Part shown: piece after piece, positions 1 through 8,676 of the stretch | Layout: every line of letters starts with the position of its first letter | Numbering within the stretch: the first letter of the stretch is position 1 | Origin: Coxiellaceae bacterium | GTDB lineage: Bacteria > Pseudomonadota > Gammaproteobacteria > Coxiellales > Coxiellaceae | Reading direction: 5' to 3' | NCBI GenBank assembly: GCA_029210045.1 | Contig: JARGNX010000019.1 | Coordinates: 1-32,883, forward strand | DNA length: 32,883 nt | The notes under the pieces: generated by a model | Seen by the model: only the letters and a program-made list of their open reading frames with translations | The model's database searches: none | What the model was told of the DNA's origin: nothing | Made by a program: the position numbers and the translations under genes

Positions 1-207
1 CTCTCGAGTTACCGTAACAGCTCACAAAAGTAAACTAACCCCGATTACCACCACAGCGTGGTTTGTTTTTTTTACATCTCTCGAGTTACCGTAACAGCTC
101 ACAAAAGTAAACCAACCCCGATTACCACCACAACATGGTTTGTTTTTTTTACATCTCTCGAGTTACCGTAACAGCTCACAAAAGTAAACTAACCCCGATT
201 ACCACCT
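1..207. repeat. 77-bp tandem repeat, about 2.7 copies
   Basis: Units start at 1, 78 and 155, each opening with CTCTCGAGTTACCGTAAC. The first two are almost identical; the third diverges near 207. Each full unit holds the odd palindrome GTTACCGTAAC and, near its end, a short hairpin (ACCAC / GTGGT) followed by a run of eight T, which resembles a rho-independent terminator. The array begins at the first base of the window and may extend to the left. A related hairpin-plus-T-run, CAGCGTGGTTTG then T-rich, recurs near 4694-4714. Confidence 0.9.
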
Positions 208-375
208 CAGCCATGCCCTAGACCCCGACCAGCACCGTATTCGAGTATGCATTCCTGATAAAAATTAAACTTGGCACGTTGATGAGCGGTAGCTGGAGAT
301 CTTACTAAATATCGCTATGAAACATTCAATATTACCGTAAAACCGGTTGTATTAAATATGATCAAATGATAGAGT
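208..375. other. non-coding stretch between tandem repeat and first gene
   Basis: I see no credible gene here. Short ATG-initiated frames at 316 and 358 stop after a few codons. The region would hold the promoter of the large downstream gene, but no convincing sigma70 pair stands out. Confidence 0.5.
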
Positions 376-3300
376 TTGGAACACGCAGAAAGAGTAAGTT
401 GGAGCAAACAGTTGAGACATACTGGATTAAGGTTAAAAAGACATAATTTAAGTGTTAGTGTAGATGGCGCATTAGCGCAATTTTTTGAATGCGACACCCC
501 TGAATACAGCCAAATCGACGCTCTTAGGACTGAAATCAACGACCCTTATAAAAAAGCGTATGAATATACGCGCGATGGTAACACGGTATCATCAATCTAT
601 GGCAGCAGCATAAAACTCTCCGTTAAAACTATTTGCATCTTATTCAACAAACCAACGCATCTGCAATTGATTGAGAAGCACCGTTACAGCTTCGCTGGTC
701 ATGACACCTATAATGAGCACAATCGTCACTACGATTTAGAGCACACACTCGAGCAAGTCATTGCCCAAGATGACTTGACGGCATTTAAACTGCTCGCTTC
801 GATCACCCATATGCGTGAACTACTTGCAAATAGGAATTATAAAGCTTATAAATCGGCTGCTACGTATGGCAGTATGAAAATATTAAAAGCATTACACATA
901 TGGTCTGACTGGAAAGAATTCCCTAATCTCAAACAAAAACCAAGTTATGAATTCGGGGTGCTTGGTGTTTGCGGTAGTGCCGAGCTATCGCAAACTATTT
1001 TTTATCAAGCGGTCAATCATAATCACCATGCCGTGGCTAAAAAAATATTGGACTGGGCCACACCAGAACTACAACAACAATTCCTATTACGCGGTTTTGA
1101 AGCCGCATTTCGACTTGCCTGTGTTGATAAAGAAGCGGATTATCACCGATCCAGCCTTGCTGATATGGATATGCTACATATGCTATATAGCTACGCCAAT
1201 CCAACAACACAGCAAGCGCTGTTAAAGCAATTGACCCATACACCATCATTGGGTGACGCTACCGACCAGTGTACTGTTGGTAGCTTCTTTGGTTCAACCT
1301 TAGATAATCTGATACGCCAAAATAAGATGGATGTTATACAGCAAATCTATTTCTGGCTGAAAGAATATGACATGCAAGCACAATTATTGGCTAACGTCAA
1401 AATTTACTACTATGCAATATTGCACAAACAACTCAAGATTTTTGAATGGCTGATGCTCAGATCGACCAGTGCACAACGAAAAGCTGTACTCGAGCATGAC
1501 AACTACAGCCTCTTTACCAAAGCATTTGAACTTGCCTTGGAATCCAGCAGCGGCGACAACAGCCGCGTTATACTCAAGCGTATTTTAACTGCTGCTACCC
1601 CCACCCAACGCCACGCCATGTTGTCACGCAATCATTACGAAGTGTTTCGCTTAACGATAGTAAGCGAAGACAAAGCATTACTCAAACTGTTGTGCACCGC
1701 CCTAACTGATGGCACCCGTACGGAGATCGTTAGCCTACAATGCGATCGCACATTGCATGATGAGCATAATAATTTATTTTTATTAGCCGCTGCGCATGGC
1801 CAAGTGCGCTTTTTGCGACAACTCTACAGTTGGGCTAATCCTACTGGCAAACTGAAACTGTTAATGGGGATACTTCGTCACATGACTGAACTCAGTCATA
1901 TGGCACCTTACACAGCATTTACATTAGCAGTTAAAAATAATCACGTGGCGGCTGCTGAATTCTTACTAAAGCAAGGAACCGAGGTACAACGAAATACGAT
2001 GATTCAATCAAACATAAGTTCTCGGAGAAGCGCACTAACGTATGATCACAGTCGCCCTGAGCGATATGAGGCAATTCATCAATACCCTGCCTACTATGCC
2101 GGCAGGCCTCCATCTGATGTCACTCATACTTACTCTGCCTTCTTGTCTGCTGTAAGAACAGGTAATCTAGAGACGGTGACCGCTTTGTATAGCTGGGCCT
2201 CACCAATACAACGCCACGAAATGTTAACTACCGCATGTGAGCGCAGTTATAGCAGAGAGTTTGCCGCATTTTATTGGGCTATCAAAGAAGGTCACTTAGG
2301 AATATTACAGCAGCTCCATGAATGGGCATCACCTCAAATGCGACAAGACTTATTTATGCTTGGTTATACCGGCAGGGATGGGTTTAGTATGGCGGTAAAA
2401 ATCAAGAACAACAGTATTTGTCGACAATTATTTGAGTGGGCACCCGAGCAGAAAAAAATAACACTGCTTGCTGAAAAAACACACCACCGAAGCGATGGCA
2501 CCGAATGGGTTGAGAACCCCATTTCAGAAATAATTTATGAAGATAATATTGAATTGCTACAACAAGTTCACCAATGGTTTAATGACGAAACATTTGATCA
2601 ATTGGTCGCGAGAAATAACTATAGTTGCCTTACTTATTTAGCTAAGGGAGTCAACACTCTGTTTTCGATCGATAAAGGAAAAGCCAATCGTGAAATAACT
2701 CACTTTATTTTAAATCAATCACCAAAAGCATTTGCTTACGCCGATAAAGCCAACCCAACAATACGAGATAAAATCGTTCCACGTTTTATCGCCCATAAAG
2801 TATATGAATGGCAAGCAAAAGGTGGAACACCAACAGAAAGCTTAGTGCTCGATGAGCAACAAGCGACGCTCGGTTACTATCTATTACGCGCCCTTATCCG
2901 TAACTGCAGCCCAGATGATCTTGATATGATCAAATACTTAATTGACGTTCCAGTAATAAGAGAAAAATTACACCTAGCAGTAGGTGACCATGAGGGTGAT
3001 GGTGAGCCCAATGAATTATTGTTGCTGGCAATGAGCCTTAAGAATGAAGCAGCTGTCGATGCATTGCTAGAAGCTCCTAAAGTACACGATTTAGCAGAAG
3101 CCAATAATTATTATGTCCGACAGACGACGGAAGGCGGTCTGAATTTAGCTGATAGAGCAAGAAATCGTGAGTCATCAATGGAAGAGCTTAAACAAGAACA
3201 AAAAAAAATTCTACAAATCGCTATCGATAAATATGACGGCACACTTAAAAGCTTTGGTGGTGTTGACTGCGTATTCGAAGATTTGCATGCGCGATTAAAA

Positions 3301-4335
3301 CAACGTTTTAAAGCAAACCCCGCACAGCTTACAATCAACGGTGTTACGCATAACCTGCCGTTTGAGTGGTCAAAGTTTCAAACTTTCATTACTGATCACA
3401 ACCTTAATAAAGCACAAGTGAAACAAGCCAAGATTGCCTATTATAAACACCCTGATCACACAGCAGCACATTACCTCACGATACCAAACCCCCGCATATC
3501 AAAAAAAGCTTCCTTTGTTTATATTAATGAAGCGCACACTGAACGCTGGGCGATATTTGAGCGTTACAAAACAATTATTGCTTATTTATATTTAGCGGTT
3601 ATTGATCATGAAGTGCTTCCGGTGAATGGGCATACTTTTGAAAGTCGCTTAACCTACTTTATCAACGAACTCGCTGGGCTGGGACGTGCACATAACTGGG
3701 ATAATCGACGGCTTGCGAAAAATAATGATGGCACTCAACGTTACGATAAAGAAGGTAAAAAGGTCTACGAGTATTATGATGACCTCAAAGCCGATAAACC
3801 CTCATGCGTAGGTGGCGTCTTATTGCGATTGTTTGAATCAGTTGTTGGCCATCGTTTATTTAACAAGCTAACGGGAAGCGTACTCAACCAAGAAATCCGT
3901 GATTTTATTAGACAGCAACTCGCTAAACAACTTAACGAATCAACCTTCCAACAACTCGACCAACTGTTAACTGAAATCAATATAATGATTGCTGGTGACG
4001 GTGTACATGGTTCATTACTGGATTGGAATGTTTCTGAAGAAGTGCTTGAACAGTTTAAACAAGACATGGCTGACAAATGGCAAGAAGACTATACCGATAA
4101 CGCTGGGTTTGTTAGGAGTGTAAAACATCGATTCAGAGCAAAGCCTGATAAAGAAAGCTTTATAACGAAACACTATCACTTTGCAGATTTAGATGGATTA
4201 GTCAGAGGCGCTCATCGGAAAAAAGAGCAACACTTTTCCTATGCGCTAGATGCGCGACTATTCAAAACCGCTAGGGCAGCTGCAGCCGTTGCTCCACACA
4301 CAATACACCCTATGCCTGCTATCATCGGCTTTTAA
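376..4335 (+). CDS. large alpha-solenoid repeat protein, effector-like, unknown function
   Basis: The longest open frame is 1,319 residues. Roughly residues 130-760 contain about ten degenerate helical repeats of the form 'A...GH..IL..L.xWA.P..R..ML', for example LYSWASPIQRHEML, LHEWASPQMRQDLF and LDWATPELQQQF. They resemble divergent ankyrin-type helix pairs without the canonical TPLHxA signature. The C-terminal third is different: around residues 1090-1165 there is a module with RAHNWDNRR and DDLKADKPSC (1135-1144) followed by a RLFESVVGH stretch. I have the impression of having seen similar RAHN / DKPSC modules in large Legionellales proteins, but cannot verify it. No signal peptide or membrane segment is visible, so the protein is cytosolic or injected. 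The start is unresolved. An in-frame stop lies at 370-372, so TTG 376 is the first possible start; TTG 412 has a better ribosome site (GGAG at 401-404) and would give 1,307 residues. A secreted host-directed protein is an inference. Confidence 0.85.
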   Translation: MEHAERVSWSKQLRHTGLRLKRHNLSVSVDGALAQFFECDTPEYSQIDALRTEINDPYKKAYEYTRDGNTVSSIYGSSIKLSVKTICILFNKPTHLQLIEKHRYSFAGHDTYNEHNRHYDLEHTLEQVIAQDDLTAFKLLASITHMRELLANRNYKAYKSAATYGSMKILKALHIWSDWKEFPNLKQKPSYEFGVLGVCGSAELSQTIFYQAVNHNHHAVAKKILDWATPELQQQFLLRGFEAAFRLACVDKEADYHRSSLADMDMLHMLYSYANPTTQQALLKQLTHTPSLGDATDQCTVGSFFGSTLDNLIRQNKMDVIQQIYFWLKEYDMQAQLLANVKIYYYAILHKQLKIFEWLMLRSTSAQRKAVLEHDNYSLFTKAFELALESSSGDNSRVILKRILTAATPTQRHAMLSRNHYEVFRLTIVSEDKALLKLLCTALTDGTRTEIVSLQCDRTLHDEHNNLFLLAAAHGQVRFLRQLYSWANPTGKLKLLMGILRHMTELSHMAPYTAFTLAVKNNHVAAAEFLLKQGTEVQRNTMIQSNISSRRSALTYDHSRPERYEAIHQYPAYYAGRPPSDVTHTYSAFLSAVRTGNLETVTALYSWASPIQRHEMLTTACERSYSREFAAFYWAIKEGHLGILQQLHEWASPQMRQDLFMLGYTGRDGFSMAVKIKNNSICRQLFEWAPEQKKITLLAEKTHHRSDGTEWVENPISEIIYEDNIELLQQVHQWFNDETFDQLVARNNYSCLTYLAKGVNTLFSIDKGKANREITHFILNQSPKAFAYADKANPTIRDKIVPRFIAHKVYEWQAKGGTPTESLVLDEQQATLGYYLLRALIRNCSPDDLDMIKYLIDVPVIREKLHLAVGDHEGDGEPNELLLLAMSLKNEAAVDALLEAPKVHDLAEANNYYVRQTTEGGLNLADRARNRESSMEELKQEQKKILQIAIDKYDGTLKSFGGVDCVFEDLHARLKQRFKANPAQLTINGVTHNLPFEWSKFQTFITDHNLNKAQVKQAKIAYYKHPDHTAAHYLTIPNPRISKKASFVYINEAHTERWAIFERYKTIIAYLYLAVIDHEVLPVNGHTFESRLTYFINELAGLGRAHNWDNRRLAKNNDGTQRYDKEGKKVYEYYDDLKADKPSCVGGVLLRLFESVVGHRLFNKLTGSVLNQEIRDFIRQQLAKQLNESTFQQLDQLLTEINIMIAGDGVHGSLLDWNVSEEVLEQFKQDMADKWQEDYTDNAGFVRSVKHRFRAKPDKESFITKHYHFADLDGLVRGAHRKKEQHFSYALDARLFKTARAAAAVAPHTIHPMPAIIGF

Positions 4336-4775
4336 GCCACACCCATAATTTCGGACTAGCAAATAATAAAAATGACTACGCCGATTGGCTCATCAACCAA
4401 AACACTATGGCATAGACGCAGAAGCTATCAACTTACCCTGAGAGGTGCGTTTATAGCCACTAAAAAATAAGATACGGCATAATTTTATATATCCAGGCAC
4501 AACAAATACAAATAGCGCCCCCAACCGTTTGATAAATAGATATAATTATACGCGCAATTTGTACGCTTCTCTTAATATTACTTTAATGGACGTCTGGTAT
4601 TCTTAATCACAAGTGAGATCAAGAAGATGATTTTAAAGATTTTAAGCATCAAACCACGTTGCTCTTCGCCCCAACGTTCTCATTTCTCCCCTGCAGCGTG
4701 GTTTGTCTTTTTTTACTCTCAACACTCCCGACTTAGCTCAATAGAATTCGCCAAACGCATAGAACAAAGCTAAAG
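4336..4775. other. 440-bp gene-free stretch
   Basis: No open frame with a ribosome site is seen. It is AT-rich and contains the inverted repeat described at 4650-4714. It separates the large solenoid gene from a minus-strand membrane protein gene, so the 3' ends of both transcripts should lie here. Confidence 0.5.
4650..4714 (+). terminator. terminator-like inverted repeat with T-run
   Basis: CAAACCACG at 4650-4658 is matched by CGTGGTTTG at 4697-4705, followed immediately by TCTTTTTTT. The loop is long (38 nt) and contains a second small hairpin (ACGTTG / CAACGT). The right arm and T-run match the end of the 77-bp repeat at the left edge, so this may be a member of the same element family. 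It lies 315 bp beyond the upstream stop codon, so its role as terminator for that gene is inferred. Confidence 0.45.
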
Positions 4776-5129
4776 TTATGTAAACCTCAGCCCTTCATTT
4801 TCTGCATTAAGCACATGCACTACTTCCGGCGTACCATCTCTTTCATCACCTTCAGGTATCGGTGAAAGCCCTCCACTTCTTTCATCTGGATGCGCAGGTT
4901 CAGCACTAGCTGCAGCATCGTCACGTTTGCCATCCCCTTTATCATCACCAGGCGTGCGATTTACCAATATCGCCGATACGGTAGCAAGCACTGCTGTCAC
5001 AGCTATTGCAGCACCTCGAACGCGCCCGCTAGCGCGACTTGCTAATAACAAACCAAGCACCGAAAAAGTAGCAATCGCTTTATTTTCATTAGCTTTTTTC
5101 GATTCAAATAAACCAAGTCCCCATGTCAT
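4776..5129 (-). CDS. small two-helix membrane protein, unknown
   Basis: 117 residues. The start is supported by a strong Shine-Dalgarno (AAGGAGA at 5137-5143, 7 nt from ATG). Residues about 17-34 and 39-57 are hydrophobic (FSVLGLLLAS, AAIAVTAVLATVSAILV) with a short basic linker between them, suggesting a hairpin of two inner-membrane helices. The remainder is a polar, acidic, Gly/Pro-rich tail (PGDDKGDGKRDD onward) that is probably disordered. It is divergent from the small membrane protein at 5305. I do not recognise a family. The gene follows a large effector-like protein, a position where lineage-specific accessory genes are common. Confidence 0.65.
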   Translation of the reverse strand: MTWGLGLFESKKANENKAIATFSVLGLLLASRASGRVRGAAIAVTAVLATVSAILVNRTPGDDKGDGKRDDAAASAEPAHPDERSGGLSPIPEGDERDGTPEVVHVLNAENEGLRFT

Positions 5130-5304
5130 AACTATATCTCCTTATTACTTCACAATGAAAAGCATTTTTCATTTCACAGGCGCACTATAAATAAATAAGA
5201 AGCAGGAGGTCAAGTCTTGAGTTGATTACCAAGTGACCACGTGTTAGGATCCCGTCCTATTAATAATACAGTAATTCATTAAAATAAATTAAAGGCAGTT
5301 TGAA

Positions 5305-5613
5305 ATGTCAGGTATTCGAGAGCAACTCAGCAATCTATTATGCGCCGTATCAATATCAGGGAATTTTGTAGCGGCATCACTCATCAAGATAATGTTTGAT
5401 GAAAGTAAGCCTGAAACGGCAGGCATTATTTTTGCGGGTACTGTACTGTATGATGCTCTGTTTATAGCTGGCTGCTGCTACGCTTCAGGCCTTTGCTCTC
5501 AAGATAATCCCAAGGTAACCGTAAGGATAGATAAAGACCTAGAGGAACAAGCTATTGATACTGCCCCTCTACTTCAACAACAACCAACATCGTATGGCGC
5601 TTTAAAGAGGTAA
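5305..5613 (+). CDS. small two-helix membrane protein, unknown
   Basis: 102 residues. ATG is preceded by AAAGGCAG at a suitable distance. Two hydrophobic stretches, about 9-28 and 38-62, flank a short polar turn (FDESKPET); the second includes GCCYASGLCS with three cysteines. The C-terminus is polar (LEEQAIDTAPLLQQQ). It contains no motif I can name. It faces away from the gene at 4776, and the roughly 175-bp space between them presumably holds both promoters. It could be a paired or coordinately expressed membrane system, but nothing in the sequence proves that. Confidence 0.6.
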   Translation: MSGIREQLSNLLCAVSISGNFVAASLIKIMFDESKPETAGIIFAGTVLYDALFIAGCCYASGLCSQDNPKVTVRIDKDLEEQAIDTAPLLQQQPTSYGALKR

Positions 5614-5623
5614 GTCACTGCCC

Positions 5624-5697
5624 TGTCATTCCTGCGAAAGCAGGAATCCATTTCAATATGGATCCCGGATAATTGCTTCGCAACTTCCGGGATGACA
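5624..5697. repeat. dispersed palindromic element, family A
   Basis: It begins TGTCATTCCTGCGAAAGCAGG and ends CTTCCGGGATGACA. The outer TGTCAT / ATGACA and the inner CCTGC / GCAGG and CCCGGA / TCCGGG pairs make it a compound hairpin element. The nearest relative in the window is at 24157-24220. It sits between convergent genes. Confidence 0.85.
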
Positions 5698-5709
5698 TAC
5701 CAGATAGAA

Positions 5710-7287
5710 CTACATACGTTTAGTGTCTTCAGTCTCTACAAAAGTAATCCACTCTTTCACTTGATCTGAATTAGGATCCAACACCAAAGCCTGCTTAAAC
5801 AACGCTAGTGCTTGAGCGCTTTCACCCAAGTAATACTTACACAATGCTTTATTGAAAAATAAGTTAAACTGCTCGCCAAACAGCGCTTCAGATTTCTCAT
5901 AAAAATTTAATGCGGTTCGATAATCTTTAGTGGTGTGAAAGAAGATACCAATATCGAACATCGTATCGTGAGATGCCGGCATATAGTAGTAATTCGCTTC
6001 GATTTTCGCCATACCATCAGTTAAATATTGGCGTGTAGCGGCATCAGTCTGGCCTAGCACTTCATTAATACGCGGCGACAAACGATGGAACATATAAGGA
6101 TCCCAACAAGAAAAGTTCATATGTGAAGCCAAAATATCGGCCTGTAAATTTTTATAGGTATCACTGATATGGCGGTGATAAACAAAATAATCAGATGGCC
6201 CAACCCCTTGAACGTGTCGCTCAATAGCACGCTTAGTTTCAGGCAGCTCACTAAAATGTGCGCCCAAGGTAAATACATTGGTTTTTAAGCCTTTACGATG
6301 CGATTGCATAATTACATCGCCATCACGAAACTTAAAATATTGCGCTATCGCATCATAGTTAACCATCATTGAGAAGCTCCCATGAAACGCTAAACTCGGA
6401 TGATTCAAACCTTCCAGCTCATCAATATGAGAATAGGCTTTGTCCGATGAAATCAATAACATTTTGCCATCACAGTCGCGCGCTAATTTGCGAATCGTGC
6501 GCAAACCTGCAATCGGGATTAAAAAGTTAGTATTTTTTAAGCGCCCTTGGTAACTTTGCAGTACCTGATTGAATATTGGGTCATCATAATAATTCGCTAA
6601 ATCACAAGCCTTGGTGTGATGCGTGATATCTACTTCATCCCACTCCAGTGGCTTACCATCTTGCATATTCGCATGATTGGTTTTTAGCGTCACCAGTGAC
6701 TCTTGTATATCACCGTTCTCTACCGAAAACGCATCGTGCGACACCGTATCAAAAATATAGTTACCGCAAACCATCAATGGATTCGCCAGCTCTTTTTTCG
6801 ATAACACTTTATCTGATTGCGTTAACTTTATCTCATCATCATTCTCTAAATTAAATATGGCAAAATCTAACAAACCATTATCAAGGTAATATTGCAGCGC
6901 TGGATGATCCTGCCAGTACACTAAATTATTTTGCGTAAAGTCAGTCATAACATAAACAATTTTTACTTCATGCAGATTTAGCTGCTGACACAATTCGTGT
7001 ATAGTTTTCATCACATAAAAACTGAACATACCCGAACCCGTACCCAATTCCATAAAATAAAAGGGGTGCTCAACTGATTCCGGATGTAATTTTAACCAGT
7101 CTTTCACAAAGCTAACGGCGATATTCGCATAGCAGTTCGCTATAAACGGATTGCTTGTAACGTAAAAAGGAACCTGCTTGACCCAAGCATTGATGCCTTC
7201 TTTATCGAAGTAGTCCCGTTGCAATTCCCATAGAATGGATTTAGAAAAACGCTGCTGGTTCTCGATGGTTACTGGTTGATCTGTCAT
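5710..7287 (-). CDS. SAM-dependent methyltransferase with C-terminal TPR repeats
   Basis: 525 residues. Motif I of class I methyltransferases is seen as ELGTGSG at residues 80-86, within a predicted strand-loop-helix (FYFMELGTGSGMFSFYVM). The spacing and long insert after it recall large SAM-dependent methyltransferases of the MidA/NDUFAF7 sort, but the match is not decisive. Residues about 435-515 contain two tetratricopeptide-like repeats (A.NFYEKSEALF; NKALCKYYLGESAQALALFKQAL.LDP), a protein-interaction region. The start ATG at 7287 has AAGGAG upstream (reading minus). The gene stands alone: the next gene upstream, ald, is separated by about 270 bp that hold two repeat elements. The substrate is unknown. 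Confidence 0.75.
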   Translation of the reverse strand: MTDQPVTIENQQRFSKSILWELQRDYFDKEGINAWVKQVPFYVTSNPFIANCYANIAVSFVKDWLKLHPESVEHPFYFMELGTGSGMFSFYVMKTIHELCQQLNLHEVKIVYVMTDFTQNNLVYWQDHPALQYYLDNGLLDFAIFNLENDDEIKLTQSDKVLSKKELANPLMVCGNYIFDTVSHDAFSVENGDIQESLVTLKTNHANMQDGKPLEWDEVDITHHTKACDLANYYDDPIFNQVLQSYQGRLKNTNFLIPIAGLRTIRKLARDCDGKMLLISSDKAYSHIDELEGLNHPSLAFHGSFSMMVNYDAIAQYFKFRDGDVIMQSHRKGLKTNVFTLGAHFSELPETKRAIERHVQGVGPSDYFVYHRHISDTYKNLQADILASHMNFSCWDPYMFHRLSPRINEVLGQTDAATRQYLTDGMAKIEANYYYMPASHDTMFDIGIFFHTTKDYRTALNFYEKSEALFGEQFNLFFNKALCKYYLGESAQALALFKQALVLDPNSDQVKEWITFVETEDTKRM

Positions 7288-7361
7288 GAGAGCTCCTTAA
7301 TTATATACACCATAAAATAGCAGAAAACAGCGTCGGTGTCATTTCAAGATAAGGATGTAGT

Positions 7362-7444
7362 AATCCCGTTAGTTCTGCCTAATTACCCTTCGAGACGGCT
7401 GCTTCGCAGCCTCCTCAGGGCAATCGGAGGAAAGGGCCGGGATT
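7362..7444. repeat. palindromic element with AATCCCG / CGGGATT ends
   Basis: AATCCCG at 7362-7368 is inverted at 7438-7444. Inside lies a GC-rich imperfect hairpin (GGCTGCTTCGCAGCC). It lies immediately before the family B element at 7453 and is probably a dispersed repeat. Only one copy is seen in this window. Confidence 0.55.
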
Positions 7445-7452
7445 GACTAAAT

Positions 7453-7519
7453 CGTCATTGCGAGCCACGTAGTGGCGCGACAATCTGGATTGCTTCGTCG
7501 TAAACTCCTCGCAATGACG
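7453..7519. repeat. dispersed palindromic element, family B
   Basis: A 67-bp element with perfect 12-bp terminal inverted repeats: CGTCATTGCGAG at 7453-7464 and CTCGCAATGACG at 7508-7519. The inner sequence includes ATTGCTTCGTCGTAAACTCC, which is shared with the element at 15127-15233. It lies between ald and the methyltransferase. Confidence 0.85.
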
Positions 7520-7556
7520 GGGCAACTTCTCACAATGCCATAGTTGATGACAAAGC

Positions 7557-8675
7557 TTACGTTCGCAATATATCTATCGCTTCAACGAAATCTAAACCAA
7601 GATCCCTAGCCACCGCTGAGTGCGTCACATGTCCCACATGAATGTTCAAACCATTCATCAAATGTGGATCCTCTATTAATGCACGACGATAGCCCTTATC
7701 AGCTATGTCTAATACAAACGGCAATGTAGCGTTATTCAAACCTTTAGTAGCTGTATAAGGCACAGCACCTGGCATATTAGTCACGCAATAATGCACAACG
7801 CCACCCTCAACATAAGTAGGCTCTTCATGCGTTGTCGGACGCGAAGCTTCAAAGCAACCACCTTGGTCAATCGATACGTCCACCATCACAGAACCTGGAC
7901 GCATTTCATCTAACATTTGACGCGTGACCAATTGTGGCGCAGAAGCACCCGCCGTTAATACCGCACCAATCACTAAATCGGCATCCAATACATATTGTTC
8001 AACAGAAGCCTTGGTTGCATAGATAGTATTCAAGCGACAACCAAATTGAAAATCAAGTTGCTGTAAACGCGTTAATGATTTATCAAACACGGTCACATTC
8101 GCCTCTAGACCCATCGCCATACGTACTGAATTTGTACCTACAACACCACCACCAATCACGACAACGTTTGCGGGTGCAACTCCAGGCACACCACCCAACA
8201 ATACCCCACGGCCACCTTGCGGCTTTTCTAAACAACGCGCGCCTGCTTGCACAGCTAAACGCCCAGCCACTTGACTCATTGGTGACAATAACGGTAAACC
8301 ACCTTGATGCGATGTCACTGTTTCATAGGCAATCGCAACACAACCTGAAGACAATAAAGCTTTAGTTTGATCGGGGTCTGGCGCCAAGTGTAAATAAGTA
8401 AACAGAATCTGATTTTCACGAATCAAAGGAAATTCTGAAGGTTGAGGCTCTTTTACCTTCACAATCATTTCGGCTTTAGCATAAACCTCAGCTGCCGTGC
8501 CCAGTACTTCAGCACCCATTTCAGTATAACTTTCATCAGTAAAACCTAACGCCTCACCAGCCTTAGATTGCACCACCACTTGATGACCATGCTCAATCAA
8601 CTCACGAACACTGTTAGGTGTTAAACCCACGCGGTATTCATGCACCTTAACTTCTTTTGGTACCCCTACTAACAT
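7557..8675 (-). CDS. ald: alanine dehydrogenase
   Basis: 372 residues, full family length. It catalyses NAD-dependent interconversion of L-alanine with pyruvate plus ammonia in the cytosol. The known active-site residues fall exactly at the expected positions: Arg15 (HEYRVG), Lys75 (VKVKEP), His96 (YLHLAPD) and Asp270 (SIDQGG). The nucleotide-binding glycine motif GGGVVG is at 175-180. The ATG is one base beyond the etfA stop codon, and its Shine-Dalgarno (AGGAGA) lies inside the end of etfA, so it is translated as the third gene of an etfB-etfA-ald operon. Alanine catabolism as a carbon and energy source would suit an intracellular or amino-acid-feeding bacterium (inference). Confidence 0.96.
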   Translation of the reverse strand: MLVGVPKEVKVHEYRVGLTPNSVRELIEHGHQVVVQSKAGEALGFTDESYTEMGAEVLGTAAEVYAKAEMIVKVKEPQPSEFPLIRENQILFTYLHLAPDPDQTKALLSSGCVAIAYETVTSHQGGLPLLSPMSQVAGRLAVQAGARCLEKPQGGRGVLLGGVPGVAPANVVVIGGGVVGTNSVRMAMGLEANVTVFDKSLTRLQQLDFQFGCRLNTIYATKASVEQYVLDADLVIGAVLTAGASAPQLVTRQMLDEMRPGSVMVDVSIDQGGCFEASRPTTHEEPTYVEGGVVHYCVTNMPGAVPYTATKGLNNATLPFVLDIADKGYRRALIEDPHLMNGLNIHVGHVTHSAVARDLGLDFVEAIDILRT

Positions 8676-8676
8676 A

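Noticed and set aside
4927..5190. Plus-strand 87-residue frame
   Set aside because: It is antisense to the 4776-5129 gene, which has a strong ribosome site and a sensible membrane-protein composition.
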